Source: Rhynchopus euleeides
Lineage: Eukaryota; Euglenozoa; Diplonemea; Diplonemida; Diplonemidae
NCBI GenBank assembly: GCA_963210315.1
Contig: OY723246.1
Coordinates: 1,612,001-1,676,000 of the forward strand
Length of the DNA: 64,000 bases
Direction: 5' to 3'
Both the position numbers and the translations under genes were made by a program. Below are positions 41,369 to 52,206 of the stretch, piece by piece (positions within the stretch are counted from its first letter, which is position 1; every line of letters starts with the position of its first letter). The notes under the pieces were generated by a model. It was not told the DNA's origin, did not search any database, and saw nothing but the letters and a program-made list of their open reading frames with translations.

Positions 41369-41917
41369 ACACCAACGACGCCTGTGTGTCTGCTGGGCCA
41401 TATATCTGTGATATCCTCATGTCATATGACTTGTGCAGTTTGTCTGCGGATGGGCCACTTCAAAGTGATAGGCTCCTTGCTGTTTGCCGGATGGTGGCAG
41501 GCACGCACCGGCACACTTTAGGGTGCAACAGCCGTGCGTCCTGCCGTGTGGGGATGGAGGCCCAAGAGCGGCCGCCGTCCCAAAGAGCAGCGATGGGTTG
41601 TTGCAACAGCGCAGTCACCTGCGCAGGCGGTGCGGGAAGTGTACCCCCCCCCCCCCCCCCCCACCCACCCACCCTCAAGACCCAGACCCTCGGCACCACC
41701 TGTATTGCCATGCGCGAGGGGAAATGCCGGTTTCAGAACGCAACTCAAAGTTTTTTTTTGCTACACTCACGATTTTGAACGATTTTTGCCTCCCCCGGTG
41801 AGGGGGGAGGGGGGTCGCTGTTTCGTGTTCTCCTGGCCGCACGGAGGCACCTGGCAAGCGACGGGCCTCTCTGGATAACCTCCCCTCCCCTCCCCTCCCC
41901 TCCCCACCACCCGGTGC
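41369..41917. other. Intergenic stretch with partial repeat O
   Basis: Separates gene A from the USP32-like gene. A reverse partial copy of repeat O lies at about 41766-41855 (GTCGCTGTTTCGTGTTCTCC). A C run lies at about 41645-41662 and CCCCT repeats at 41880-41906. No gene. Confidence 0.5.
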
Positions 41918-42013
41918 AGTGACTACAAAAAGGACTAACATTACAAGAAGGTGCTGGGTGACTTGCTTTTCCATTCACTCTCGACGATCAAAAAATCCCC
42001 CCCCCCCCCCCCC
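41918..42013 (+). repeat. Module P, copy 2, in the 5' leader of the USP32-like gene
   Basis: GACTACAAAAAGGACTAACA, AAGAAGGTG and TTCACTCTCGACGATC, then 16 C. Like copy 1 it is followed by a CACC-rich pyrimidine stretch and a strong acceptor CTCACAG at 42054-42060. Both leaders resume with GCCCT after the acceptor. Confidence 0.6.
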
Positions 42014-42288
42014 ACCACCACCACCACTACCACCACCCACCCACCCCCCCCTCCTCACAGGCCCTCTTGCCCGCAACACGCCCCACCCCCTCCTGCGCTT
42101 CCACACCACCACCACCTCCCCCCCTCTTGGATGCCACGGTAAGGACCTTTTTCTGCGAAGGGGGGGCTGCGTGCGCAGGTCCGCGGCACGGTTTCTACCG
42201 GGTGCGACTTGCAGAAGAGGGCCAGGGGTTAGATACCACCACCCCCTGCCCCCCGCGGCCCTCCTTCCGACGGGGAGGGGGTGCAGCG

Positions 42289-45200
42289 ATGCGGGACGGG
42301 AGGGCGATCATCGACTATGCCACCGCGAAGCAGAGGCTTGGGGGGAAGCTGCGTGTGGTGGAGAGCGACTTCAGATCGCTGACGAAGGGGGCAGAGCGGA
42401 TGGCCTACACTGTGTTCCAGAGGCAGTTTGTGGGGTCCATTCTTCCGAACTGCCCGGAGCAGCTGGTGCGCTGCCTATACGTCGCCTTCAAAAGGTGCTG
42501 TGGCAGCCCCCCCGCCACTGCGCGGGAGTTGGACGGTCTCACAATATCAGAGTTCACACGAGGCCTCGCTCTGCTCCGTTATGGCACCGCGGTGGAGCGC
42601 ATGCGGTTCCTCTACTACGCTTATTGCGATGACAGCTGGAAGCTTGCGAAGACAACGCTTGCTTCTCTGATCCGGCTCTTCCCCGACGAAGGGAAGGGCG
42701 TCATCGCTGACCTGACAGACCCGAAGGGTGCCTGGGCCAAGCCCGCTGCCTTCCAATCCGACGAGGAGTTTTCCGAATGGGCCATGAGCTGTGCGCATGC
42801 CCATCCCAACGAGCCCCATTCCGTCGTGCTGTGGATGTACGAGTTTGAGGACATGCTGAGCCGGGAGGGGCTGCGGTCGCACCACTACGAGCTGGTGGCT
42901 ACGGATAACAACAAATCCTATGCGGAGGAGAAGGCGCGGAGCCTTGCGTCCATCACGGGGCTGTCGCAGGGGAAGGTCAACGAAATACTCAGCATTCACA
43001 AAAAGCTGCAGATGGGGTCGGCAACGGGGACCCTGGATCGGAAGACGTTCAGCGCGTCGCTTCCGTCACTGCCGGAGTCGCTGCGGGAGCAGCTGTTCCG
43101 GGTGCTCGATTCAGACCACACCGACAGTGTGAGCGTGAAGGATCTCCTGTCAGCCGTTGCGATGTGCAGCCAGGGGGACCGGGAGCAGAAACTGGAGTTC
43201 TGCTTCCGGCTCTTCGATACGGCAGCCTCGGGGTCGCTCAACAAAGGGAGCTTCAAGGAGCTGGTGGAGGCGCTGTGGAATGTGGAGCGGATCTACCGCG
43301 GGTCGCACTCCTTCGCATCCCTGGGGGAGGAGGACTCGATGCTGTCCAGTGGGGAGCTGCTTTCGCCCAGCGCCAAGTCTGCCAAGACGAAGGCGTTGGT
43401 GGAGAGCGCGTTTCCCGACAAGAAGGAGAAGATGTCGCAGGAGGAGTTCATCGGGTGGGTCGACGGGCACGAGCTTGGCGAGCAGTTTGTGCAGGCGGTG
43501 TGGCGCGTCGCCCTCATCGACCTCAGCGTGCGCCCGGCAACACCCGAAGAAGAGCTTTCCGTGGTGAAGCAGCTCAACACACCGCCGTTCCACCCGCAGC
43601 AGGCTCTGGGGTCCGTGGGGGCGACGTGGTATCTCATCGACAGGACGTGGTACACCGCATGGGAGCATTCTCTCGGCGTGCCGCCGGGCAGCACGACTGT
43701 GTTCTCGCCCAACCGCCCTGAGTGGGGGAGCCAGGACCAGATTGATGCTGATGAAGACGGAGAGGACAGCGCCTCCCTGCAGTGGCACACCCCTGTGGAT
43801 GGGCTGCCCCGGCTCGACAACAAGCGGCTCCTCGACAGCAATGGGAAGCTGAGGACGGGGCTTGATGTATGTGCCTGTGTAGGGTGGTTTGTTTGGCGAA
43901 CGATACCCCCCTCCCCTCCCCCGGTGATTAACGGTTGCCCAAACAAATCGTTCCATCGCCCGCTCCTCCTCAGCAACAGGGCGATGTTGTGTTCCGGCAT
44001 TTATCTGTGTCGGCAGATGCATACATACACTTCTTCGGTTGTTCGTTGTGGAACACCCCCTTGCTTTTGATATGCTGGCTACCCAGCACCCACCCCTTAT
44101 CCACCACCCCCCTCTACTCCGCAGTGGGCTGGCGACCGCATCGGTGCCGACTGCTACGAAGTGCTGACACAAGGCGCATGGCGCGCCCTGGCCTCCTGGT
44201 ACTCTGCATCTCCTGCAGAGGCTGAGATAGCGCGGCGTGTCATCGAGGTGGATGGTCGGCAGGAGCTGGAGCTGCACCCCCCCTACATCCGGTATGCATG
44301 GCGCCGCGGTTGCTTCGATGCCCCAACAAGCTTGCGTGAGGTGTCGAGGTGCTCACCCCCTCCTCACGACCCCCCACCCCTCACCCCCTGCTCACGACAG
44401 CATCTTCCGGGGCCTTCCGGGGGATCGGATAACAGCGAACCTCGCTGCAAAGAACAGCCGGGAAGCGGTCTTCTCCTCCAGTTCAACCCTGCACGATGTG
44501 CTCCGCCACGCGGCCGCCATGATGCGCTTCGACGCGACCACCGGCATCATGTGGGAGTGCAAGGCCTCGTCACAGGGGTCCTTGGAGTTTCAGCGGCTCA
44601 CCCCACTCGAGTCTACGCTGCGGGATCGCGATATCGTCGACGGGACAACGTATATGGTGGGTAACGCTGCACAGCTGGAGGCGGTCAGCTTCAGCACCAC
44701 GGAGAGCGAGGTGACAGTGACGCCCGACATGGCGGAGGGCGCGCAGTTCAAGCTGCACCTCAGCCGCAAGGAGGTGGGTGCCGAGGACCAGACGCTCACC
44801 GCGACATGCGTCGACATCACCAGCAACATGGGGGACGGCGACAAACGCTTTGTGCAGCTGAAGCTGCGGCGCGGGGGGGCGATCGTTGCGGTGCTGCACA
44901 TGCCCACTGGGGGCAGCGCACCCCAGAAGGTCGAGGAGACGGTGGGGAAGCTGACGGGTATGCTGGACGTCAGCGGGGTTGACGTGCAGCACTACTGGGC
45001 AGACGGCTCAGAGGACTCCACCTGCACTGCCGAGGAGCTCGACGTGCTGCCGTCAGGCATGTCTGTGGAGTACATTCCGGATGAGGCAGGTGATAAACGG
45101 CATAGGGCATCGATGCGTGCCGGCACGGTGATATACGCGTCACCCGACGGCGTGAAGGTGCTGCCGAATGAGTCGTTCCGCGGGCGTCCTATTTTCGTCC

Positions 45201-47727
45201 CCCGGAACCACGTCACGAAGAAGCTCGACAAGACGTCCCCTTCGAGCTTCGGATGCGTCGGGCTGCAGAACCTGGCCAACACGTGTTATATGAACTCAAC
45301 GGTGCAGGCGCTGTCCCACCTGCGCCCCATCCGCGAGTATTTCCTTTCCGACCGCTACTGCTACGACCTGAACAAGGAACCCACGAAGGGGCTCGGTGGG
45401 AAGCTCTCGCTTTCCTTCGCAGAGCTGGTATGGAGAGTCGGGGTTGGGTTGGGTTGGGTCTCTTTGAGCAGGAGCTCAAGACCCGCTGAGCACCTTGAGC
45501 CCGGTGATTGCTTTGATTGATGAGGTGGGGCACATGCCCCCGCCCTGCAATGAAGAGGCATTGTGCCAGACGGGACAAGGTTCATGCCGCGCTTTCATTT
45601 GACTTTGGTGTGTTTGGGTTTCCGTCGACTATACACCCCACACCCCCACACCGCCACCCACCACACAGCTTGAGAAGCTCTGGTCGACTGACAAGTCCTA
45701 CATCCCGCCGCGGAACTTCCGTCACCTCATGGGGTCGTACAGAGATGAGTACGCCACAAGCCATCAGCAGGACGCAACAGTATGTTGGCAGGGTGTGGGC
45801 TTTAGCACGGCCAGTGTTCTTGGCACAGCAGTGTGCTGGGCACCACCAACACCCACACCACCACCGCCACACAGGACTTCCTGCTGACCCTGTTGGAAGG
45901 CATCGGTGACGAGCTCAACCTCGTTCGGAAGAAGCGGAAGGTCGAAGGAGTATGTCCTTAGCCGCGCCCACTATCCCCTCGATGCCACGAGCAGGGTGTG
46001 GGTGGTGGGTGGTGTGTGTGAATAAAGGATGTCCAGTGCCCCCCTCTTCACACCCTCGCAACCACACCGCTCTCTGCTTCACACCCACACATCCCCCCGC
46101 CCTGCAGAAGGTGACACCAGACGCACCGGACCCCGAGCTCGCGGAGCTGTCGTGGAAGCACCGCACCGCCAGCGAGGACTCCTTCCTCCTCTCCATGCTT
46201 GCATACCAGCAGCACAACGCACGCGTCTGCAGCTCCTGCAAGAAGACGAGCAAGACTGTGGAGACGCTTTTCCCACCGCTGCCCCTCGCCCTGCCCTCCC
46301 CTGACGAGCTCCACGTCGATGTGCTGCTGCACCGCCCTGGCGAGAAGCTGCTCCACTTGACCGTCACCCTCAAGCTGAAGGCCACCACCAACGACCTCAT
46401 GAAGGCGGTCTCGGTGCTGGTGCAGCGCAGCGTGCCTGCCTACAACCTCGTTGCCCTCGACCTCTCCTCCGACGGCCGCCGCTTCGAGCTCCCCGCCTGG
46501 AAGGGCAAAGAGCTCGTGTCGCGCCGCATCCAGGCCCTCCCCACCGGCACGCCTGTCCACATCTACGAGGCACGCGGCTACTCCTCCCCCAGCACTGCAG
46601 CCAGCGAGCCACGCCAGGTGCTGGTGCAGGCTGTGCACCGCCGCCTCATCCGCGAGAAGTCTCTCTTCGGTGCACCCTACAGGCCGCACCTGCTGGGCAT
46701 GCCCCTCATGGTGTCCACACCGGAGGGGTCCGGTGAGAAGCTCTACGAGATTGTGTGGATGGCGGTGCGGCACCTCGTCCCCGACTTCGTCCTTCGCAAA
46801 GACAGCGATGGGGGCGGGGGTGATTTTGGGGGGTACCCCTTCGTGCTGACGAGGGTCAAGCCCTACGGCACGGAGTGCTCCGACTGCGGGTGGGCGCGGG
46901 GGTGCATCGGGTGCAAGATTGAATCCAACGCGCAGCCTCACAGCGTGCATCATCGGGACACCATCGGGATCGACTGGGATGTCGACGTGTATGAGGATGA
47001 GTATAAGAAACTTGTCGAAACTGCCATCGACGAGGATCCCAGCGTCGCACAGGCCAGGCAGCAGGAGAAGGCGCGGAAGGCATGCGATGTGATGACCTGC
47101 CTGAGGTCCTACTTCAGCACCAGCGAGGTGGTCGACGGGAGGGTGAAATGTGACTTCTGCAGCGAGATGGCGGGGAAGCGCGGCACGAGCCGCCTCCACG
47201 CGCTCCCGGCAATCCTCGTCCTGCAGCTGAAGCGCTTCACCTGGTCGGACCGGGGGCAGCAGAAGATTTTCACACACGTGGACTTCCCTCTTAAGGGTCT
47301 GGACCTGAAGGAGGTCCTCACAGACGGGGCCACACCTCTCACAGGACTGCCCTCCACCATGTCCCGCACCGTCACGCAGTACGATCTTGCTGCTGTTATC
47401 AACCACGAAGGTGCGCAGACCACCTGGGGTCACTACTATTCCTACGTTCGGCTGAAGGATGGGAAGTGGGTTTCTATGAACGACTCCAAGTCAGCCCCCC
47501 TGAAGCCTGAAGACGTGGTGTCGTCGAAGGCATACCTTCTTTACTATGTCAGGCGGGACGTTGAGACAATGCCTCTGGAAGAGCTGTGGCCACTCAGGGG
47601 GTCAAGCCCACAGAGCCTGGATATTGCGAAGGTGAAGAAGGACGTTCAGGGGGCACAGCACTCCAAGGCAAAACCCCTCGCGGTTGGAAAGTCGAAGAAT
47701 GACCCGTGTGGCTGTGTTGTGGCCTGA
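42289..47727 (+). CDS. USP32: USP32-like ubiquitin carboxyl-terminal hydrolase, 6 exons, CaaX end
   Basis: Exons 42289-43866, 44125-44291, 44401-45427, 45669-45779, 45875-45949 and 46108-47727 give 1,525 residues. All five introns start GTATG and end in C-rich AG. The role is to remove ubiquitin from proteins at membranes. The order matches animal USP32: degenerate EF-hands (loop DSDHTDSVSVKD, 274-285), the junction RPATPEEE at 415-422 (identical to my memory of human USP32), a DUSP domain split by intron 1 (VWRALYHWYG-like WRALASWYS), ubiquitin-like parts, then the UCH domain. Catalytic residues are C877 (NTCYMNS), H1428 (GHYYSY) and D1445 (NDS). Zinc ribbon pairs are CSSC and CDFC. QQDA is split from DFL by intron 4. 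RKKRKV at 979-984 resembles a nuclear signal but may be structural. The last four residues, CVVA, form a CaaX box. A CAG acceptor lies 2 bases before the ATG. Confidence 0.9.
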
Positions 47728-48375
47728 GACAGGGCGGATCGGGGTTGTGTGTGGTGTGGGGGTCTTGAGGTGGGGCTTTCTCTTCACCTTCCCACCTGCC
47801 TGCAAGCTGGGGACGGGGGGGGGGGGGGGAGGAAGGCTGTCCATCGTGTTCGGAAAAAGTGGGAACAACTGTTTCCCAGCGGTGTCTGTTTGCTGGGGAG
47901 GGGGGAGGAGTGGGGGGTGTCGAATGAAAGCAATCCGCAGGGGAGCGACTATATTATGTTATCCTGTACGGAACCTGGGGGGAGGGAGGTGGTGGAGGAG
48001 GGAATTCCAGCAAGACCTCTATCTGCCGTGTCTTGCGCGCCACCCCAGTATTTATGTGGCGGAAGGGTGTGTGGGGTGTGCCTTGTGTGTATCTCAGAAG
48101 ATTTAAAAATACAAAAATGGAACCGAAAAGCAAAACAAAAGAAATATTGTGTGTTGCGCCCAGCCAACGAACTGTTTTGCAAACGCTGTGGCTTGGCTCG
48201 TTGGGAAAATACATTTAGAGGAAGCCTATGGTCGGGTGCCGTTCCACGTGATATGTGTCTGGTGTGGCAGGGGGGGGGGGGGGGGGGAGTAGATTGGGTG
48301 GCGTTTGTGAGCTTCGAACACCCTGCTGGGGGAACAGAGAACAGTTTCTGGTGAAGCGTGTCCCCCCCCCCCCCT
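47728..48375. other. Stretch after the USP32-like gene
   Basis: Contains G runs at about 47815-47830 and 48270-48288 and a C run at 48363. No convincing frame and no clear polyadenylation signal. Confidence 0.4.
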
Positions 48376-49272
48376 AGGGGGGGTCATAAGCAGGCATGTC
48401 GCTAAGCGTCGACCGTCGACCCAGTGATTTTGGGTTTCCCCCCCCATAAAAAAGCGTCGACCCAGCGTCGACCCAGTGGACTGGGTTGACGCTTGGTCGA
48501 GGCTTGGAGCGTCGACCCAGTGGAACTGGGTTGCCATTCAAGCCTGGACCAAGCGTCAACCCATTTATTACACTGGGTCGACGCTAACCTAGCGTTGACC
48601 CGGTTACACTGGGTCGACGCTCACCAAGCGTCGACCAAGCGTCAACCCACTTTCACTGGGTCGACGTCGAAGAGAGTATGGTTTTGCAGGAACAGATGAT
48701 CACTACCGTGGCCTCCGGCGGCTGGGGGGCTCCGCCCCCCAGACCCCCCTGTGGCGTGTGTCTCGTACTCAAGTCATTCGATTCCCACCGGGTCAGGGAA
48801 TCCAACCACTCCAGTCGCCTCAGGGGGACACAGCCAACTCACACAGAATCTGTACGCCCACAATGAACAGATGTTCACTACCGTGGCCTCCGGCGGCTGG
48901 GGGGCTCTGCCCCCCAGCCCCCCTATCTCGCGTGCCCGTCTAGTAACCAAGTCCTTGCGCTTTGACGGCCGTGGCATATCAGGGGGCAGCGTCGAAATCA
49001 TGGTCCCGAAAGCCATTTTTTGGTTTCCTCCGGCACCCGACGGCGCGAGCGGGAGAGGAACCACGGAAGGAACCCAGCGCCTCACACCGTGCCCACCTAG
49101 TGGTCCACCGATGGGAAAATTTGGCAACAACACGAGCGCGCGCGAAGCGCGCGCGAGAAAAATTGACCCCTAGTGTTTTCCCCCCTGATCCCCCCCCAAA
49201 ACAGGAGCGTCAACCCACCAAATCTCCAAAATCGAAAAGTTAGCGACAGGCCTGGGTCATAAGCCCCCCTAA
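48376..49272. mobile_element. Element T with GTCGAC sub-terminal repeats
   Basis: Left end TAGGGGGGGTCATAAGCAGG and inner ATGTCGCTAAG, matched inverted by TTAGCGACAGGCCTG, GTCATAAG and CCCCCCTA near 49239-49272. The 8-bp block GTCATAAG is not inverted between the ends, so it is flipped relative to a perfect inverted repeat. Bases 48396-48670 carry about a dozen copies of GCGTCGACCCAGTG in both directions, and one trace lies near the other end (49204). The interior holds a core C pair and repeat X. No transposase. Confidence 0.55.
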
Positions 49273-49481
49273 AAACGTACGAAAACCAAAATTTTCAACA
49301 TACCATCAGAACCGCCCTAATACCTGATCTGACCCGAAAATCCGACCCATACCCCCCCGGAAACTGTCTGGGGCCCACTTGTGACACCTGATACGCACTT
49401 TTGTGATGATTTTTTTGGGGTCCTAAAAAATGTACCTCAGTTTCGTACCTTGCCTTTGTACCTGAACCACTCCCGACCGCA

Positions 49482-49751
49482 TTATTTCGTTCTTTGCCTT
49501 TTCTGCGGTGGTTCTGGCTCAGGTGGCACGCATGTTGCCTTCCCCAGTGCCTCGGCAAGGTCTTTCTTGACCTGATTAGTGGGAATGTTGTGTTGTTGCG
49601 TCAGCAGAATGAGTTCAGCCACCTTCTGGGTGTAGTACTTCGATCGCATATGGGTCATTGTGAGTACTTCGTACGCCTGGGAGGCTGCATCGGCATTAGT
49701 AGGCAGCGTTGTAGATGCTTTTGCTTCGTCGATCTTAGCCTGTGAAGGCAC
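49482..49751 (-). CDS. Small helical protein of element R
   Basis: 89 codons, downstream of 49787-50638 on the same strand. Alanine-rich helix (SQAKIDEAKASTTLPTNADA), then KVAELILLTQQHN and a basic end QKRQRTK. Its stop region overlaps the left arm. It could be a separate protein or a second exon. Not recognised. Confidence 0.35.
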   Translation of the reverse strand: MPSQAKIDEAKASTTLPTNADAASQAYEVLTMTHMRSKYYTQKVAELILLTQQHNIPTNQVKKDLAEALGKATCVPPEPEPPQKRQRTK

Positions 49752-49786
49752 GATTGGGATATTGTACGCCCTGAGAGCCGAAGTGG

Positions 49787-50638
49787 TTATGATTGTGCTG
49801 TGTAATTTGCGCCCCGCAGGATATGCACACCACGCAGTCTCGACAACACGTATGAGAGTGTACCATGTGGGGACTCAACAAGGTCATTGTATCGGCATCT
49901 GCCTGCCGACTCAGCCCCCACACAGTGCGACCGCAAGGTCGCCAGGGATGTCTCAACGCCAGGGGAATACCCTCCCCTGGCGTTGTACAACCCTACTCTC
50001 AACCCTCGGGTCCTCTCCTGGAGGCGGTGGTGGCGGGCCCGCAACGCTTCGTACTTCCGGTACAGACTGAGGTAGTCTGCCCGGCTGACCCGCTCATTGC
50101 TTCCTAGATCATCTGCTGCTCTGGAGCTGCCATCACTCTCACTGCCCACATCAGTTGGTGTGGGGGTAGGAGCAGGACGAGTGGGAGGAGTAGGAGTGCA
50201 GGTGACATCTTTCTTGGCTAGCAAGGAACGCCGCTTTTCCCGCACGTGCGTGCAGTTGATGCACCACTGCATATATCTGTCGTCACCACGTCCCACTCGC
50301 TCTCCTATGTACCCAGCCCGACGGAGCGCCCGAAATAATGTCGCCTCACCGATGTCGTGTGCCGTTTTCTTTTTACGCAGGTCTGCCACAACGCTCTCTG
50401 CCGAGACCCCGCACATCTCCCGTTTGGCGAGCGTCTTTCGAGCAAGGTACTCCTCTGCAGCAGCATCTGACACCTCTGCGAGGCCCTGGGCACGCGGCAT
50501 GTGTTGCTCGGCGTGCTGAGTGAGCGTAGTGACACCCTTCCCTTGCAAAGAACGAAATAATGCGGTCGGGAGTGGTTCAGGTACAAAGGCAAGGTACGAA
50601 ACTGAGGTACATTTTTTAGGACCCCAAAAAATCATCAC
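49787..50638 (-). CDS. Putative DNA-binding protein of element R
   Basis: 283 codons from the longest start; the first 35 or so overlap the right arm, so a start at MPRAQGLAEV is equally likely. A helical N-terminal part (ESVVADLRKKKTAHDIGEAT, then LFRALRRAGYIG) looks like a helix-turn-helix. A CINC motif near YMQWCINCTH, a Thr/Pro linker and a basic helical part (YRKYEALRARHHRLQERTRG) follow. No DDE catalytic pattern is visible. Not recognised. It may be an accessory or remnant protein of the element. Confidence 0.4.
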   Translation of the reverse strand: MMIFWGPKKCTSVSYLAFVPEPLPTALFRSLQGKGVTTLTQHAEQHMPRAQGLAEVSDAAAEEYLARKTLAKREMCGVSAESVVADLRKKKTAHDIGEATLFRALRRAGYIGERVGRGDDRYMQWCINCTHVREKRRSLLAKKDVTCTPTPPTRPAPTPTPTDVGSESDGSSRAADDLGSNERVSRADYLSLYRKYEALRARHHRLQERTRGLRVGLYNARGGYSPGVETSLATLRSHCVGAESAGRCRYNDLVESPHGTLSYVLSRLRGVHILRGANYTAQS

Positions 50639-50781
50639 AAAAGTGCGTATCAGGTGTCACAAGTGGGCCCCAGACAGTTTCCGGGGGGGTATGGGTCGGA
50701 TTTTCGGGTCAGATCAGGTATTAGGGCGGCTCTGATGGTATGTCGAAAATTTTGGTTTTGTACGGGCTTATGACCCCCCCT

Positions 50782-50812
<31 letters not shown>

Positions 50813-51624
50813 AGTCTTGATGTGGCATCGACGACGGATCCTCGGGGACAGATTCTCGGCGGGGGGGGGGGGGGGACAAACCCCCTCAGCCTCAGTATGC
50901 ATGTCCCCCCCGCAAGCACTCGCACCCCCTCCCCTTTCATAGCGTTATGAACGATGTTGACCATATCCAGTCCTGCCCGATGGGGGACCTGTCTCAAGGG
51001 AGCATTCGACTGGCTGTACAGTGCCCCCCTTTGCCGCTTCCATCCGCCTTCCACCTGCTCTCTTCGTATATTTCTTTATAGTCAGTTCGGCGGAGCCAAG
51101 ACCCCTGTGGGTATTCACTGCGCAATCGATTCTTTGGGGAACACTTCACGCTCCGGGCAGGGGCTGTGGGGTGGGGTGGGGGTGGGGCGTGGTGTGTTCG
51201 AAGAATATTGATATATACCGGGCCTGGTTTTTTTTGCGCATTTCCTTCCTTCTTCCAAATCTTTTTTCCGGGTGTGCCCCATGGCAGATTGGGGGGTATT
51301 CCTTCCCGACGGTTTTTTTTGCCCGATTTATTTACTCCCTGTTACTGCCCCATTGCGAGGGCATTCTGAGTGGTTCCGCAGCTGTCGAAAAAGGCCATGC
51401 AGGCGGGGGGTCGACCCGTTTGGGAGTGCATCACGAACATCCGTTGTCTGTGTTAGGACCCGTTCCTCTGCGTCCCATTCATCGCCTGTCTGATCATCGC
51501 ATCTGTTCATACGCCATTCGCCGTCACAAGGGAGAGAAAACGAAGCCTTTCGATTTGGAGCATCACAGAGCGATGCGTGTTGTTTGGGGTGTCGTGTTCT
51601 ATAATTATTTGCGAAGGGGGTTTC
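50782..51624. other. Gene-free stretch
   Basis: A C run of about 29 (50785-50813), a G run at about 50861, then unique-looking DNA with no supportable frame on either strand. Confidence 0.4.
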
Positions 51625-51733
51625 AAAGGGGGTCTTCGCCGGTCGCTATTCTTCGCCAACCTCCGTCAGTTTTCAGCCAGTTCAACTGGAAATGCACTAA
51701 AATGCACTGACGACCACCCCGTAGCGAAGACCC
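51625..51733. mobile_element. MITE family Q, copy 2
   Basis: Same inverted ends and core as 39625-39738. The family is present both near gene A and here. Confidence 0.65.
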
Positions 51734-51815
51734 AAAAAAAAAAACAAAGGGCAGCGGCAGTGGTCGCGCTAACTTCACTCCCTACTCCCGGCATTTTCGA
51801 CGATTTTTTGAGGTA

Positions 51816-52180
51816 CCTGGGACCCCCCGTGTTTAAGTCCCCCCCCTGGAGGCGATTTTCGGCCGGGGGGGACTTAAACACGGGGGGGGCGGACCTAAAC
51901 ACAGGGGGGGCTTAAACACGGGGGTGGCACAGTGGAGACCAAGAAGACCTCTTCCTCTGCTGTCGTAGGGGGGTAATTCCGGTCCGGATGGACTTTTGGC
52001 ACCCCACTTTTCGACTCTGACAGCACCTGGAGGGCCTAGGGGCCACCTGATGACCCTCCAGACCAGCCCACCCCCGTGTTTAGGTCCCCCTGTGTTTAAG
52101 TCTCCCCCCTGCCAGACCCCCAGGGGGGGACTTAAACACGGGGGTAAGGGGGGGGGGACTTATACACGGGGGGTCCCAGG
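51816..52180. mobile_element. MITE family N, copy 2
   Basis: Ends CCTGGGACCCCCCGTGT and its complement with TA on both sides (51814-51815 and 52181-52182). It is in the opposite orientation to 5804-6176. It directly abuts the LINE fragment to its right, so it may have inserted in that LINE. Confidence 0.75.
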
Positions 52181-52206
52181 TACGTTTTTTATTTGCAAAC
52201 AGGGAT

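Larger units (their letters stand above)
49254..50781. mobile_element. Element R: long inverted repeats with two - strand frames
   Basis: Arms of about 220 bp, 49276-49498 and 50544-50764, are almost perfect inverted repeats, including CGCATTATTTCGTTCTTTGC. They enclose about 1 kb with two - strand frames. The outer ends share GTCATAAG and a C/G run with element T. Superfamily unknown: long arms recall Mutator-type elements, but no 9-bp duplication is visible. It looks recent because the arms hardly differ. Confidence 0.65.

Noticed and set aside
46048-47433. 461-codon - strand frame opposite the last exon of the USP32-like gene
   Set aside because: Low-complexity His/Arg/Val composition opposite an exon with catalytic motifs. 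The same applies to 43150-44277.
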